A DNA stretch of 64,000 nucleotides from Sulfitobacter sp. S190 (GCF_025141935.1 NZ_CP081120.1:2108001-2172000); one strand, 5' to 3'; positions 33,211 through 43,012 are shown, counted from the first letter of the stretch. Made by a program: numbers and translations. The notes: a model not told the origin generated them from the sequence alone.

Positions 33211-34208
33211 CGCAAGCCCAAATTCGTGACACCCGTGTGTCGGCACTCACGCTGGCGCGCGGCCGCTCGGCGCATCTGGCAAATGTCATCCGTGGCCTGA
33301 ACCAGCAGACATGTCCGCCCGCCGAACTTGTGATCGCCGTGATGCAGGAAACGCTTTATACCGACCTCCCCGATGCGGATTTTCCGATCAGGCAGATCAA
33401 GGTGACAGGTACCGAGCTGCCGTTGTCGCGGGCGCGAAACATCGTTGCAAAACATGCCAAGTTCGACACGCTTGTGTTTCTCGACGTCGATTGCATCCCG
33501 GCGCCCGAACTGATTGCCGATTACGCCAGCTTAGTCGAACCCGGTGCCGGTCTGTTCATGGGCGAAGTCATGTACCTGCCCGCAGGCGCCACGGATGCCG
33601 GATGGACATTTGCCGAGTTCGACGAGGTCGCGGTGCGCCACTCCGACAGGCAAGGACCACCGGTTGCCCGTACGAAACCCTGTGGCGATTACCGCTGTTT
33701 CTGGTCCCTTAACTTTGCGATCCACCGCGCAGACTGGGACATCTCGGGCGGCTTTGACGAAGACTTTGTCGGCTACGGCGGTGAGGATACCGATTTCGGC
33801 CGCACGCTGGAGGACCGCGGAGTGGCCATTTCATGGCTGCGCGGTGCGCGGGTTTACCACCAATACCACGAACACTGCATGCCACCTGTGCACCACATCT
33901 CGTCGATCCTGCGCAACACGGAAATTTTTGGACAAAAATGGGGGCACCGCACGATGGAGCATTGGCTGCGGGCCTTCCGCCTGATGGGGTTGGTCGATGA
34001 TACGCCCGACGGGCTTCGCCAGATACGAGAGCCGAGCCGTGCGCAAATTGATCTGTGCTTCCAGCAAAAGCATATGCCGTTCGCGTCCTCGGGTCAGGTC
34101 TTGCAGTTGCTCGAGGAAAACGCGGCCCGCGTCCGGACCGATGAGGCGTCAGCGCGCGCCAGCACGCCCCGGCATCGGCATGATGCCCACGCAACGGCAG
34201 CAGAATGA
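33207..34208 (+). CDS. GT2-family glycosyltransferase with galactosyltransferase-like C-terminus
   Basis: This 333-residue GT-A protein starts SALTLARGRSAHLANVIRGL, has the nucleotide-sugar DxD in LVFLDVDCIPAP (about residues 88-99), and the GGFDEDFVGYGGEDTDFGRTL segment (about 182-202) that resembles the catalytic GGED motif of galactosyltransferases and chondroitin-type enzymes. It needs a divalent metal. It is coupled on both sides by ATGA overlaps. Confidence 0.85.
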   Translation: MTQAQIRDTRVSALTLARGRSAHLANVIRGLNQQTCPPAELVIAVMQETLYTDLPDADFPIRQIKVTGTELPLSRARNIVAKHAKFDTLVFLDVDCIPAPELIADYASLVEPGAGLFMGEVMYLPAGATDAGWTFAEFDEVAVRHSDRQGPPVARTKPCGDYRCFWSLNFAIHRADWDISGGFDEDFVGYGGEDTDFGRTLEDRGVAISWLRGARVYHQYHEHCMPPVHHISSILRNTEIFGQKWGHRTMEHWLRAFRLMGLVDDTPDGLRQIREPSRAQIDLCFQQKHMPFASSGQVLQLLEENAARVRTDEASARASTPRHRHDAHATAAE

Positions 34209-35335
34209 TGCGGGTCGCCATCCTTGCCCACACCCGTCACCCGATCGCACCCCCCTTCAAAGGCGGCATGGAAGCACACTCGTGGCACCTTGCCAAAGGG
34301 CTGGCGGATCGGGGCCATGAAGTCACGCTTTTCGCCAGCGCCGACAGCACCAGCGGGCTGACCCCCGATGTCACCCTGCGCCCCGTGGTGTCGCGTCATG
34401 TCGAGGCAACCCACCCTTTCGCCCAATTCCACGGCACCGAACAATTGAACAGCTTTCAGGACGCGATCTTTGCGGGCACCTGCGCCACGCTGGATGCCGG
34501 GGCGTTTGACGTCATTCACAACAATTCGCTCCACCGCTTTCCGCTGCAACGGGCACAGGCCATTGGCATTCCGATGGTCACATCTCTGCACGTGCCGCCC
34601 TTCGGGGCCTTGCAGCGTGCCGTGCAAACCTATGGATCGCCATCGAACCGGATCACGGTCACATCGGCAAAACAGATGTCGACATGGTGGCCCGCGCAGG
34701 CGCCGGACTGGGCAACAGTTGCCTACAACGGCATTGATCCGACGCTGTGGCCCTATGTGCCGGGCGGAGACGCCACCGCGGTCTGGGCGGGGCGCATTAC
34801 GCCGAACAAAGGCACCGATCTGGCCGTGCGCGCCGCCCGTCGTGCCGGTATGCGCCTCAGGGTATTCGGCCCGATCGAGGACGAAACCTATTTCGACACG
34901 GCAGTCAGACCTGTTCTGTCGGACCAGATTACATACGAAGGGCACGTCACCGGACCAGCGCTTCGCGACGCCTTTGCGCAGGCATCCCTTCTGGTCTTTA
35001 CCCCAATGTGGGACGAACCGTTCGGACTGATTGCGGCAGAGGCCATGGCAACGGGATTGCCGGTCGCTGCGACCGATATGGGCGCAGTGCGCGAAATCGT
35101 GGGGCCCGCCGGGGTCATCGCCGAAGACCTATCTGACGATGCACTCGCCCGCGCCATGACCCGCGCGGTGCAGATTGATCCCCTCGTTCCGCACCTGCGC
35201 ATCAGGCGCAAGTTCACCCACACCGCGATGATCGGCCGCTACGAGGAAGAATACGAAAACGCCATCCGTGCAGGGTCCGGTCCGAAAGCGTCCGCGTCAG
35301 CGCAGCATCGCCAGTCCGTAGATCTCGCCGGTTGA
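34205..35335 (+). CDS. GT4-family glycosyltransferase
   Basis: This 376-residue GT-B protein has an N-terminal acceptor loop (HPIAPPFKGGMEAHSWHLAKGL), a domain-linking VAYNGIDPTLWP, WAGRITPNKGTDLA and the donor/catalytic segment DEPFGLIAAEAMATGLPVAA. All are standard for retaining GT4 enzymes. It is the last gene of the four-gene operon and starts within the GT2 stop codon. The next gene is convergent. Confidence 0.88.
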   Translation: MMRVAILAHTRHPIAPPFKGGMEAHSWHLAKGLADRGHEVTLFASADSTSGLTPDVTLRPVVSRHVEATHPFAQFHGTEQLNSFQDAIFAGTCATLDAGAFDVIHNNSLHRFPLQRAQAIGIPMVTSLHVPPFGALQRAVQTYGSPSNRITVTSAKQMSTWWPAQAPDWATVAYNGIDPTLWPYVPGGDATAVWAGRITPNKGTDLAVRAARRAGMRLRVFGPIEDETYFDTAVRPVLSDQITYEGHVTGPALRDAFAQASLLVFTPMWDEPFGLIAAEAMATGLPVAATDMGAVREIVGPAGVIAEDLSDDALARAMTRAVQIDPLVPHLRIRRKFTHTAMIGRYEEEYENAIRAGSGPKASASAQHRQSVDLAG

Positions 35336-35387
35336 TCCTGCTGTTGCGCCAGCGGCCCAGCACCGGATGGGTGCATCCTGTACGCCC

Positions 35388-36815
35388 CTAGCCGCCGGTG
35401 CCCGAGATAAGGCGAGAGAACTCCTCGTGGCCTCGCAGCATGTCGACATAGGCGTTATGTGACGGGTGCGCCCCGTAATCGCTGATCCGCGCGTCCAGTC
35501 CTTCGCAATCCTGCAGGTGGCCTGCCACGTGTTTGTAGCGCGCAGTCCGCCTCTGCCTGATCGCAAAGTCGATCATTGAGCGCAGCAGCAAGGTGGCAGC
35601 CAGCGGGTATCTGTCGCGCAGCGTATCTGCGGCATGATTGACGAATGTATAATCCTCGCCATCAATCTCATGGGCCCTGTCCAAAACCAGTTGCGATGCG
35701 GTCAACAGATCGGGCCAGTCCAGACAGAACCGCAAAGCGGGCAGGACGGCTGGATAGGACAGGATATACCGCCTCGCCCGGTCCTCGGCCTCGACATCCT
35801 CGAAATCGGGCAGCGCCCTAAGATATTCTCGCAGGTGGTGCACACTCAGGTCGCGTTCAAAGCACGACCAGCGGTGCGTCTGCGCCTCAACCGGTCTGTC
35901 GAGCGCCGTCAGCGCCCTGATCATGGCGTTGTCCCACGCGGTCTGGCCGAGGGTGCCTTCCGAAGCGTCGGCGCTATTCAAGACGGCCAGCGCCTGTTCC
36001 GACGCGTTATCGTCCAGCAGAAGCGTCGCGACTTCGGCGGCGACGGCTTTGCTTTGCAGATCTTCCGGCGTGAACTGCGCGATGTAGGCGTTTGTGTCGC
36101 CGGTGACTTCAGCGATTTCCCGCAAGCATTTCCTGACGAACCGCGCTTTCAGCTCGGCGCGGTAGTCGCGCTCACCCCTCAGATCGCGCAGGAACCGGAT
36201 CGCGTCATGATCCGCATCCTGTTGCGTTGCCGGGGCGGCGGCAAAGTTCTGAACATGCGCCTTGAGCCGGGCAAGACCCGCTTGACCAAGCGTCGGGGCC
36301 AGCAGACCGATGATATCATCCAACACGCCGTGATCATCCTCCGACAAGGCCGTCCAGACACGGTCGGCCAGCGTATCGGTATCCTGTGCCGCACGCGGCG
36401 CAATGTTTTCGAAATGCTGGACCGCGACACTGAACACCGCACCGATATCACCGCGGCGATCATCCGCCCGCGCGAATATGAAAGGCGCAAGCTCCATGAA
36501 CTGCCACAACAGGTCGAACGCCACATCGGGGTCGTCCGCTGCGATCTTTTCCACGATCATGGTCATCTGCGTGGTCAGATCCGTGACCAGCGATTTGCGC
36601 CTGCGCCAGCTGACGTAGGTTTTGGATTTGCGCAACGCGGCCAATCGTTTGCGAACCTCGTGGGCAAGCTCGGACGCGCCGAGGTTGTGGCTCAGTTCAA
36701 GGCGCAGGCGGCGTTTGATATCGGCGCTTCCGGTGCTGACCTCAAGCAGCAGATCAGCCAGACGGTCGGGCCCGAGGGCCACAAGATTGTCTTTGTTGAG
36801 GGTCTTTCTGGACAT
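35388..36815 (-). CDS. DUF6880-family protein of unknown function
   Basis: This 475-residue, largely helical protein begins MSRKTLNKDNLVALG, with the segment LLLEVSTGSADIKRRLRLEL typical of a family widespread in Alphaproteobacteria (I believe DUF6880). It has no signal peptide or membrane helix. Repeated helical pairs suggest a TPR- or HEAT-like scaffold. It is convergent with the glycosyltransferase operon and follows folB on the same strand (33 bases apart). Function unknown. Confidence 0.75.
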   Translation of the reverse strand: MSRKTLNKDNLVALGPDRLADLLLEVSTGSADIKRRLRLELSHNLGASELAHEVRKRLAALRKSKTYVSWRRRKSLVTDLTTQMTMIVEKIAADDPDVAFDLLWQFMELAPFIFARADDRRGDIGAVFSVAVQHFENIAPRAAQDTDTLADRVWTALSEDDHGVLDDIIGLLAPTLGQAGLARLKAHVQNFAAAPATQQDADHDAIRFLRDLRGERDYRAELKARFVRKCLREIAEVTGDTNAYIAQFTPEDLQSKAVAAEVATLLLDDNASEQALAVLNSADASEGTLGQTAWDNAMIRALTALDRPVEAQTHRWSCFERDLSVHHLREYLRALPDFEDVEAEDRARRYILSYPAVLPALRFCLDWPDLLTASQLVLDRAHEIDGEDYTFVNHAADTLRDRYPLAATLLLRSMIDFAIRQRRTARYKHVAGHLQDCEGLDARISDYGAHPSHNAYVDMLRGHEEFSRLISGTGG

Positions 36816-36848
36816 TCGGGCACCCCCGGCTTGCGGACTGGAACGAAC

Positions 36849-37241
36849 TCAGGCGCTGACGCGCCATGCGGCAAGGTTGCCCTGACCCACCCGCAGCCGC
36901 ACACCAAGCGTGCCGGTGTCCTGCGACACGGGGAATTTGCGCAAATACACCTCGACCCCGAGAATATCCAGATACTGCGCGCACAACCTGACGATCTGGG
37001 TCATCAGCCATTCCTGCGTTTCGCGGTGGCCTGTTGCGGCCAAAGCCTTGATGTCGGCAACCAGCGGATCGTAATCGAACACATGCTCCATTCCGTCCTG
37101 CGGGATCAGCACCTGCTGTGACGCGATGTGCAATGTCAGATCCAACAGGTGGTGATCCGGCCGCGCGTCGTTCGGCCCATATGTCCCGATATCGGTCTCG
37201 AGGATCATGTCCCTCAACTCGATCGAACTGCTGATTGTCAT
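36849..37241 (-). CDS. Dihydroneopterin aldolase-like protein (FolB family)
   Basis: This 130-residue protein has the tunnelling fold of FolB/FolX. The N-terminal IELRDMILETDIGTYGPNDARPDHHLLDLTL and the C-terminal VEVYLRKFPVSQDTGTLGVRL match strands of the family, and the conserved Lys before Phe-Pro is present. The catalytic Glu region (usually GVFPEE) reads GTYGPND, so classical aldolase activity is uncertain. It could be an epimerase or a non-folate relative. A longer in-frame start at 37373 exists, but the extra N-terminus looks non-coding. Confidence 0.75.
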   Translation of the reverse strand: MTISSSIELRDMILETDIGTYGPNDARPDHHLLDLTLHIASQQVLIPQDGMEHVFDYDPLVADIKALAATGHRETQEWLMTQIVRLCAQYLDILGVEVYLRKFPVSQDTGTLGVRLRVGQGNLAAWRVSA

Positions 37242-37380
37242 GTCTACTGTCCCGCCGCTGTTGGTTCTTTCGCTACCAGATAGACGTGTTTGCCGGTTCG
37301 GCCAATGAAACGGCGCGGCACGCGCTGTCTGCGGCGGAATGCGGCTGCCCTCTGTTTCCCATGCGCAGGGCAATTACCGC

Positions 37381-38397
37381 TCACAAACCCAGCATTGAGG
37401 CGAGGGACAGGATGATTTCGGCATGCACGGCCGCGCGGTCGGTTCCTTGCGGGTCCGTACACACCGGATCGTCGCCCTCTTCAAGAAGGATGCTTTTCGC
37501 CGCGGGTTTGCAGGGCGGCATGGCGGTAAAGTGGAATGCAGGGTCAAACCGCGTGACCGATGCGGCTGGCAAAAGTGCTGTCAGGCCGCTGTCATCAAAA
37601 TTCGTCGCGCTCATCCGGTCGGTAGGGCCGCCAAGGCCAATCAGGTGCACCTGCGGCAGAAGTCCGGTCACATCTGCCGCCGTCAGCCCCCAGACAAAAC
37701 CCGGATCGATTGCCGCAACGTGGGTGACCCTCGGGTCTGCGTAGCTTGCGTTCCAGACGGACGGCTCGATCCCCTGCATGTTGACCTCCTCGGACAACAG
37801 CACGTCACAGGCCGCGAACGTCTCGATATGGATGGTACAGGTCTCGACGATGCCCGCGTGATTGCCCCTCAGCCCACCCATCGAAAGCGCGGTCCAGCCG
37901 CCGTAGGAAAACCCCGCCGCCATGATCCGCGATCTGTCGATGTGGTCTGCGAACGCCGGATGATCCAAAACCAGATCCAAGGCGACCGACATGTCCCAGA
38001 CCCGCGTCCAGTGGTGCACGCCCATAGACATTTCAAAGTCCCCCCAGGTCGAATTGGGATGGTTGACCGACACAACAATCGCGCCCCGCTCGGCAAGACC
38101 GGAAGCAAGCCAGGCCTGCGCCCGTGTGGTCCCGCCCATACCATGGCTGAACAGGACAACGGGATGGGTGCCCTGCGCGACCCCGGCCCCGACGGCGGCA
38201 TCGACCCCGTGGAATACGGCGTTTTGGGCGACAACTTGCACCTCTCCGCCGCCCCCGTTCGGATACCAGATCGATATACCTGTCTGGGTACCGTGATGCG
38301 GCATCTCGATTTGCATCATCCTGAAACCTGCGGGATCGGCCACCGCACTTGATGCAGCACCCATCAGCGCCAAAACAAAAAAACCATGTCTCATCAA
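37381..38397 (-). CDS. Exported alpha/beta hydrolase (dienelactone hydrolase / PAF-acetylhydrolase-like)
   Basis: The product has 338 residues, with a signal peptide (MMRHGFFVLALMGAASSAVA). The oxyanion region VLFSHGMGGTTRA and the nucleophile elbow AAGFSYGGWTALS (Ser at about residue 165) are clear, and a C-terminal His-containing HFTAMPPC may complete the triad. Six cysteines suggest disulfides in the periplasm. It is likely an esterase/lipase on short acyl esters. It is divergent from an AraC-type regulator with a membrane sensor part. Confidence 0.87.
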   Translation of the reverse strand: MMRHGFFVLALMGAASSAVADPAGFRMMQIEMPHHGTQTGISIWYPNGGGGEVQVVAQNAVFHGVDAAVGAGVAQGTHPVVLFSHGMGGTTRAQAWLASGLAERGAIVVSVNHPNSTWGDFEMSMGVHHWTRVWDMSVALDLVLDHPAFADHIDRSRIMAAGFSYGGWTALSMGGLRGNHAGIVETCTIHIETFAACDVLLSEEVNMQGIEPSVWNASYADPRVTHVAAIDPGFVWGLTAADVTGLLPQVHLIGLGGPTDRMSATNFDDSGLTALLPAASVTRFDPAFHFTAMPPCKPAAKSILLEEGDDPVCTDPQGTDRAAVHAEIILSLASMLGL

Positions 38398-38534
38398 CCT
38401 TCACTCCATGTCGTTGTGTATGGTCCAGACGATGGCGGACGCGGGGGCGCGCAGGCGTCCTGAAACCGGTTTTAGGTCGTCATGATCCGGTTTTAGGACT
38501 AGCAAGACTGCACACCCTGACACGTTGGAGTTCC

Positions 38535-39551
38535 ATGCCAAGCCTGCCCATCCCCGTATTTGCGTCCGCTGTTTTGATGTTCTTGTTCATCAGGCTGTGG
38601 GTCACGCGCGGCGCGCTTAGCCCGATTGCGGTTCTGTTGGCGGTCTGCGCCTTGCAAACGGCGATCCTCGCGCTTGCCCAGCATTACATGGTGCCCGGAA
38701 TGCGCTTCGTTCAGCCGGTCACAGCAACGCTCATCCCACCCGCCGCGTGGTGTGCCTTCCAATGGACTGCGGTGCGCCCTACGCGTCGTGGCGATCTGCT
38801 GCACCTGCTGGTGCCGGCAACTGCGGTGGCCGCCCTGACCACCGCACCGGGTTTTCTGGACATTTTTGTGCCGGGGGCGTTTATCATCTACGGGGGCGCG
38901 ATTCTCGTTCTGTCCTGCCAAGGCCCGGACGCCCAACCGCGCGCCTATCTCGCAAATGGCAATCTGCCTTCGCGCATCTGGCAGGTGATCGGCGCGGCGC
39001 TTATCGTTTCTGCATTGAGCGACGTACTCATTCTGGCCGCGATCGCTTTGGGGTTCGACCATCTGCGCCCTTGGATCATCAGTCTCTTTTCTATCGGGAA
39101 TTTACTGCTGATCGGAATCATCAGCCTGTCGAGCCATCTGCAATCGGAAGAGACGGGCGTGGATGCCCCCCTGCCCGGCACCAGCGAAGCCGAGCAACAG
39201 ATCTGGACGCGCGTTCAAGCCTACATGGCGGACCAGCGCCCTTATCTTGATCCGGACCTGACACTCTCGCGCCTGTCGCGCAAACTCGGCGTTCCGGCCA
39301 AAACCCTTTCCACGATCATCAATCGCGAAACCGGCGCGAACGTATCGCGCTATGTGAACGACGCGCGGATTGCCGCGGCACAAAAGGCGCTATTGCGGGG
39401 CGAAAGCGTCACCTCCGCCATGTTGTCTTCGGGCTTTAACACAAAATCCAATTTCAACCGTGAGTTCCTGCGCATAACCGGCACTAGCCCGAGTAAATGG
39501 GTGCAAAAACAGACGCCGCTGGAGGTGGGCTCGCGGCCCCGCGGCACATGA
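38535..39551 (+). CDS. Membrane-anchored AraC-family regulator
   Basis: The product has 338 residues. The N-terminal 205 residues contain about six or seven hydrophobic helices, and residues about 225-330 form an AraC-type double helix-turn-helix (LTLSRLSRKLGVPAKTLSTIINRETGANVSRYVNDARI and SSGFNTKSNFNREFLRITGTSPSKW). It resembles 7TM-AraC regulators that sense extracellular or membrane signals. It is divergent from the exported hydrolase gene, the probable target. GGAG precedes the ATG at 38535. Confidence 0.9.
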   Translation: MPSLPIPVFASAVLMFLFIRLWVTRGALSPIAVLLAVCALQTAILALAQHYMVPGMRFVQPVTATLIPPAAWCAFQWTAVRPTRRGDLLHLLVPATAVAALTTAPGFLDIFVPGAFIIYGGAILVLSCQGPDAQPRAYLANGNLPSRIWQVIGAALIVSALSDVLILAAIALGFDHLRPWIISLFSIGNLLLIGIISLSSHLQSEETGVDAPLPGTSEAEQQIWTRVQAYMADQRPYLDPDLTLSRLSRKLGVPAKTLSTIINRETGANVSRYVNDARIAAAQKALLRGESVTSAMLSSGFNTKSNFNREFLRITGTSPSKWVQKQTPLEVGSRPRGT

Positions 39552-39667
39552 GCGTCAATGCCATTGGTGTGCAAGACCGCCTCCGGCTGCCAGTTCGCGT
39601 CTGACACCGGCCTTGGCAAAGTGAAAGGCCAAATCCCGCAAAACACCGCAGATGGTCTGCCCGCACG

Positions 39668-40744
39668 TCAGAGCGCGACGAGACGTGCGTGATCCTCCAG
39701 AATGCCGACCGACACCGCATCGCCTTGCACAAAGGCGTTTGCCTGCACCGGCGCAATGACAAACAGCGACCCGATCGCGGTTTCCACCGTATATTGCATT
39801 TCCTTGCCGAGGTAGGCGGCATAGCTGACTTCGCCTTTGATCCCCGGCTGCGTGGGTGCCCCTAGGGTCAGCGCGTGGGGTCGCAGCACCATTTGGGCGC
39901 CCCCTTTGGCGGCATTTCTGGCAGGAACGGTGAAGGTCTCTCCCTCCAGAACCGCGGTGGCCTTGCCCTCCGATACGGACCTCACATCGCAAGTCACAAG
40001 ATTGGCGTCGCCGATGAAATCCGCGATAAACGCGGAGGACGGCGCCTCGTAAAGATCCGATGGCGTACCGATCTGCGCGATCTCGGCATCGTTCATGACG
40101 ATGATGTTGTCCGATACCGCCATGGCCTCTTCCTGATCATGCGTCACATAAACCGCCGTCAGGCCAAGGCGCTGCTGGATCTGGCGGATTTCCTCGCGCA
40201 CGTGGCGGCGCAGCTTAGCATCAAGGTTTGACAGCGGCTCGTCCAGCAACAACACCTCCGGCTCCAGCACGATGGCGCGGGCAACGGCGACCCGTTGCTG
40301 CTGGCCGCCCGAAAGCTCGCTAGGCAAACGGTCACCGAAACCGGCCAGACCGACCAGCTCCAACCCGTCGTCGGCCCTTTGCGCGGCCTCGGCCTTGGGC
40401 ATGGATTTCACCGTGAGACCATAGGCCACGTTTTCGCGCACGGTCATGTGGGGAAACAGCGCGTAGGACTGAAAAACCATCGACACCTTGCGGTAGGTGG
40501 CCGTCAGATGCGTGACGTCCTCGCCCCCAATCAGGATGCGCCCTTGGGTGGCCATCTCGAGCCCCGCAATCAGGCGCAGGGTGGTCGTCTTGCCGCAGCC
40601 CGACGGGCCCAGAAGCGTGACCAGCTTGCCCGGTTCGATCGCCAGATCAAGCTGCTTGAGCGCGGTCACTTCGCCGTATTTCTTCACCACCTGTTCAAAG
40701 CGGACAGCGCCTGTTTGGTCTTGGGTCATGGTCTGGATCCTCAT
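39668..40744 (-). CDS. ABC importer ATPase (Fe3+/putrescine/phosphonate type)
   Basis: The product has 358 residues: Walker A LLGPSGCGKTT, Q-loop MVFQSYALFPH, signature LSGGQQQRVAVARA, Walker B VLLLDEPLSNLDA, H-loop VYVTHDQEEAMAVSD, and a C-terminal TOBE domain (VLRPHALTLGAP). It powers the adjacent permease. The ATG at 40744 overlaps the permease stop (ATGA); an internal ATG at 40729 is also possible. Confidence 0.93.
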   Translation of the reverse strand: MRIQTMTQDQTGAVRFEQVVKKYGEVTALKQLDLAIEPGKLVTLLGPSGCGKTTTLRLIAGLEMATQGRILIGGEDVTHLTATYRKVSMVFQSYALFPHMTVRENVAYGLTVKSMPKAEAAQRADDGLELVGLAGFGDRLPSELSGGQQQRVAVARAIVLEPEVLLLDEPLSNLDAKLRRHVREEIRQIQQRLGLTAVYVTHDQEEAMAVSDNIIVMNDAEIAQIGTPSDLYEAPSSAFIADFIGDANLVTCDVRSVSEGKATAVLEGETFTVPARNAAKGGAQMVLRPHALTLGAPTQPGIKGEVSYAAYLGKEMQYTVETAIGSLFVIAPVQANAFVQGDAVSVGILEDHARLVAL

Positions 40745-42912
40745 GCCGGCTTTGCGGCGGTTTGTACGCGGTCGGCGCGGCGCAGACGGCGCGCCCCGAC
40801 GAGAAGTTGCAAAAGCAGGATGGCCGCCAGCATCGTCAGGATGAGCACCGCGGAATAGGCGATGGCGAGCCCGAATTCCCCGTTTTCGACACGGCCCACG
40901 ATGAATGACGTGGCCATGTTGTGTTTGGCACTGACCAGAAAGATCACAGCCGACACCGAGGTGATCGCGCGCACGAAACTGTAGGTGAGTGCGGCCAGAA
41001 TGGCGGGGCCCATCAACGGCACGATCACACGCCTCACGGTCGTAAAGCTGTTGGCTCCAAGGGTGATGGAGGCCTCGTCGAGGCTCTTGTCCAGCTGGCT
41101 CATCGCGGCGATCCCGCCCCGCACGCCCACGGGCATGTTGCGAAAGACAAAGACGATGATCAGGATAATCGACGTGCCTGTCAGCTCGATCGGCGGGAAG
41201 TTGAACGCCATGATGTAGCTGACACCGATGACCGTGCCGGGGATGGCGAAAGACAACATGGTCGAGAACTCGAACGCGTCCTTGCCGACAAATTTCTGGC
41301 GCACCAGAAGATAGGCCGTGGCCAAGCCCACAATCGCCGTCAGCGGCGCCGCGATGGTCGAGATCGTGAGCGTCGTAAAATAGCTGTCCCATGCCACGCC
41401 GGTGAACCGACCGGAGGCAAAATCAATGCTGAAGGCGCGCTTGTAGTGGTCCAGCGTGAAGCTGTGGTTATAGCCCCAGAGTTTCACGAAGCTGCCGAAT
41501 ATGATCATCGAATAGACGATCAGCGTCAGTGCCGCCCAAGGCAGGGCCGTGGCATAGCAGACAGTCCGCAGCACCGGGTTCAACGCCGCGTTCTGCCCGC
41601 TATCGGCCTTGCCGGTGATTGTGGCGTAGGATTTCTTGCCCAGCCACATGCGCTGCGCCAGAAACGCCGACAACGTGAGGCTCAGCAGCGCAATCGCGAG
41701 GATCGCAGCCTTCGCGGGATCGGCCACAGCGCCCACAATCGCGAAATAGATATCCGTGGACAGCACGTTGTATCCACTGCCCAACACCAGCGGATTGCCA
41801 AAATCCGCAAGGCTTTCGATAAAGCCCAGCAAGAACGCATTGGCCAAGCCCGGCCGCATCAGCGGCAAGGACACAAAGCGGAACGTCTGCCAACGGTCGG
41901 CATCCAGCGTCTGGGAGGCTTCCTCCATCGATGGGCTGACGCCTTGCACCACGCCGATTAGGACCAGAAACGCAATCGGCGTGAAAGACAGAAGCTGCGC
42001 GAAATAAATGCCCCAGAACCCATAGAGCCAGCGGGTCTTTTCCCACCCCAGCAGATCGGCAAAAAATTCGGTCACGGTGCCCGCGCGACCAAACAGCAGG
42101 ATAAGCGCAAGACCGATCACGAAGGGCGGCGTGATGATCGGCAGGATTGTCAGCACGCGCAGCAGTTTCTTGGCCCGAAAATCGGTGCGTGTGAAAATCA
42201 GCGCGAAAGACAGGCCCAGAAGGGTCGTGCCCGCACCCGTCATCACCGCCAGAAACAGCGAATTGATACCGACACCGCAGGACCGGTCCGCCACAAGGCA
42301 CCCCAGCCCCCAGATTTCACTGCTGAAAAAGCGCGGGAAGAACTCTGTCATGGAATAGCCGCCCTCGATCTCGAAAGCGCGCACAAGGATGTGGATCACG
42401 GGAAAAAACACAAAGATCGCGACAAGCGCCACAATCAGCCCGATGGTGCTGACCACAAAAGCGTCGCCCTGCCCCTTGCCCGACTGGGACACCGAAATCG
42501 TCGCCGCAAACAACAGTGCAAGCGCGGAAAGTGCGGCACCGGCGCCCATACCCGCCTGCCCTGCCTGCACGACATCTCCGCTCAGCAACCCTTCGAATAT
42601 GCGCGGGCCGGCCTGTACGATGACGAGCCCCTGCACGGCCATCACGCCAAGCCCCGCAACACAGGTGCCAAGCGTCAGCCGCGCGCGCCTGACGGGGTCC
42701 TCTACGGCAAGTTGAAAGATCAGTGCGAGGAGCAACGCAAACCCCATCGGCGCCAGCCACCACTGGCCTGCCGCGACGCGCATGAGGGCCGAGGACGGCT
42801 CACCGTCGGACATCCATTCAAGGCGCAAAAGGCCCCCGTCGGTCATATGCCACGGCAGCAGCACAAAGCTGCAAAGCCCCAGCGCCAGCCAGATCAGGAC
42901 TGTCTTCTTCAT
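40741..42912 (-). CDS. ABC importer fused double permease
   Basis: This 723-residue membrane protein is made of two permease halves. After three N-terminal helices, each half carries an EAA-type loop: EEASQTLDADRWQTFRFVSLPLMRPG and DEASITLGANSFTTVRRVIVPLMGP. This is the FbpB/SfuB/AfuB layout. The start at 42912 gives MKKTVLIWLALG; sequence upstream in the same frame looks like spacer. It works with the ATPase and with the binding protein 100 bases upstream. Confidence 0.92.
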   Translation of the reverse strand: MKKTVLIWLALGLCSFVLLPWHMTDGGLLRLEWMSDGEPSSALMRVAAGQWWLAPMGFALLLALIFQLAVEDPVRRARLTLGTCVAGLGVMAVQGLVIVQAGPRIFEGLLSGDVVQAGQAGMGAGAALSALALLFAATISVSQSGKGQGDAFVVSTIGLIVALVAIFVFFPVIHILVRAFEIEGGYSMTEFFPRFFSSEIWGLGCLVADRSCGVGINSLFLAVMTGAGTTLLGLSFALIFTRTDFRAKKLLRVLTILPIITPPFVIGLALILLFGRAGTVTEFFADLLGWEKTRWLYGFWGIYFAQLLSFTPIAFLVLIGVVQGVSPSMEEASQTLDADRWQTFRFVSLPLMRPGLANAFLLGFIESLADFGNPLVLGSGYNVLSTDIYFAIVGAVADPAKAAILAIALLSLTLSAFLAQRMWLGKKSYATITGKADSGQNAALNPVLRTVCYATALPWAALTLIVYSMIIFGSFVKLWGYNHSFTLDHYKRAFSIDFASGRFTGVAWDSYFTTLTISTIAAPLTAIVGLATAYLLVRQKFVGKDAFEFSTMLSFAIPGTVIGVSYIMAFNFPPIELTGTSIILIIVFVFRNMPVGVRGGIAAMSQLDKSLDEASITLGANSFTTVRRVIVPLMGPAILAALTYSFVRAITSVSAVIFLVSAKHNMATSFIVGRVENGEFGLAIAYSAVLILTMLAAILLLQLLVGARRLRRADRVQTAAKPA

Positions 42913-43012
42913 TTTACTGTTCCACACGAAATTTGGCGGATGCCCCACAGCGATGGCGGGGCATCCGTTCGGTGGGGCTGACGGGAGCAGCCCAACCGAC
43001 AGGGAGGTCTTG

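Noticed and set aside
34094..34945. 283-residue minus-strand open frame within the GT4 gene
   Set aside because: Antisense to a glycosyltransferase with all expected motifs; His/Arg/Gly-rich shadow composition.
40921..41961. 346-residue His/Arg-rich plus-strand open frame opposite the permease
   Set aside because: It mirrors membrane helices of the ABC permease and has no domain or start signal of its own.
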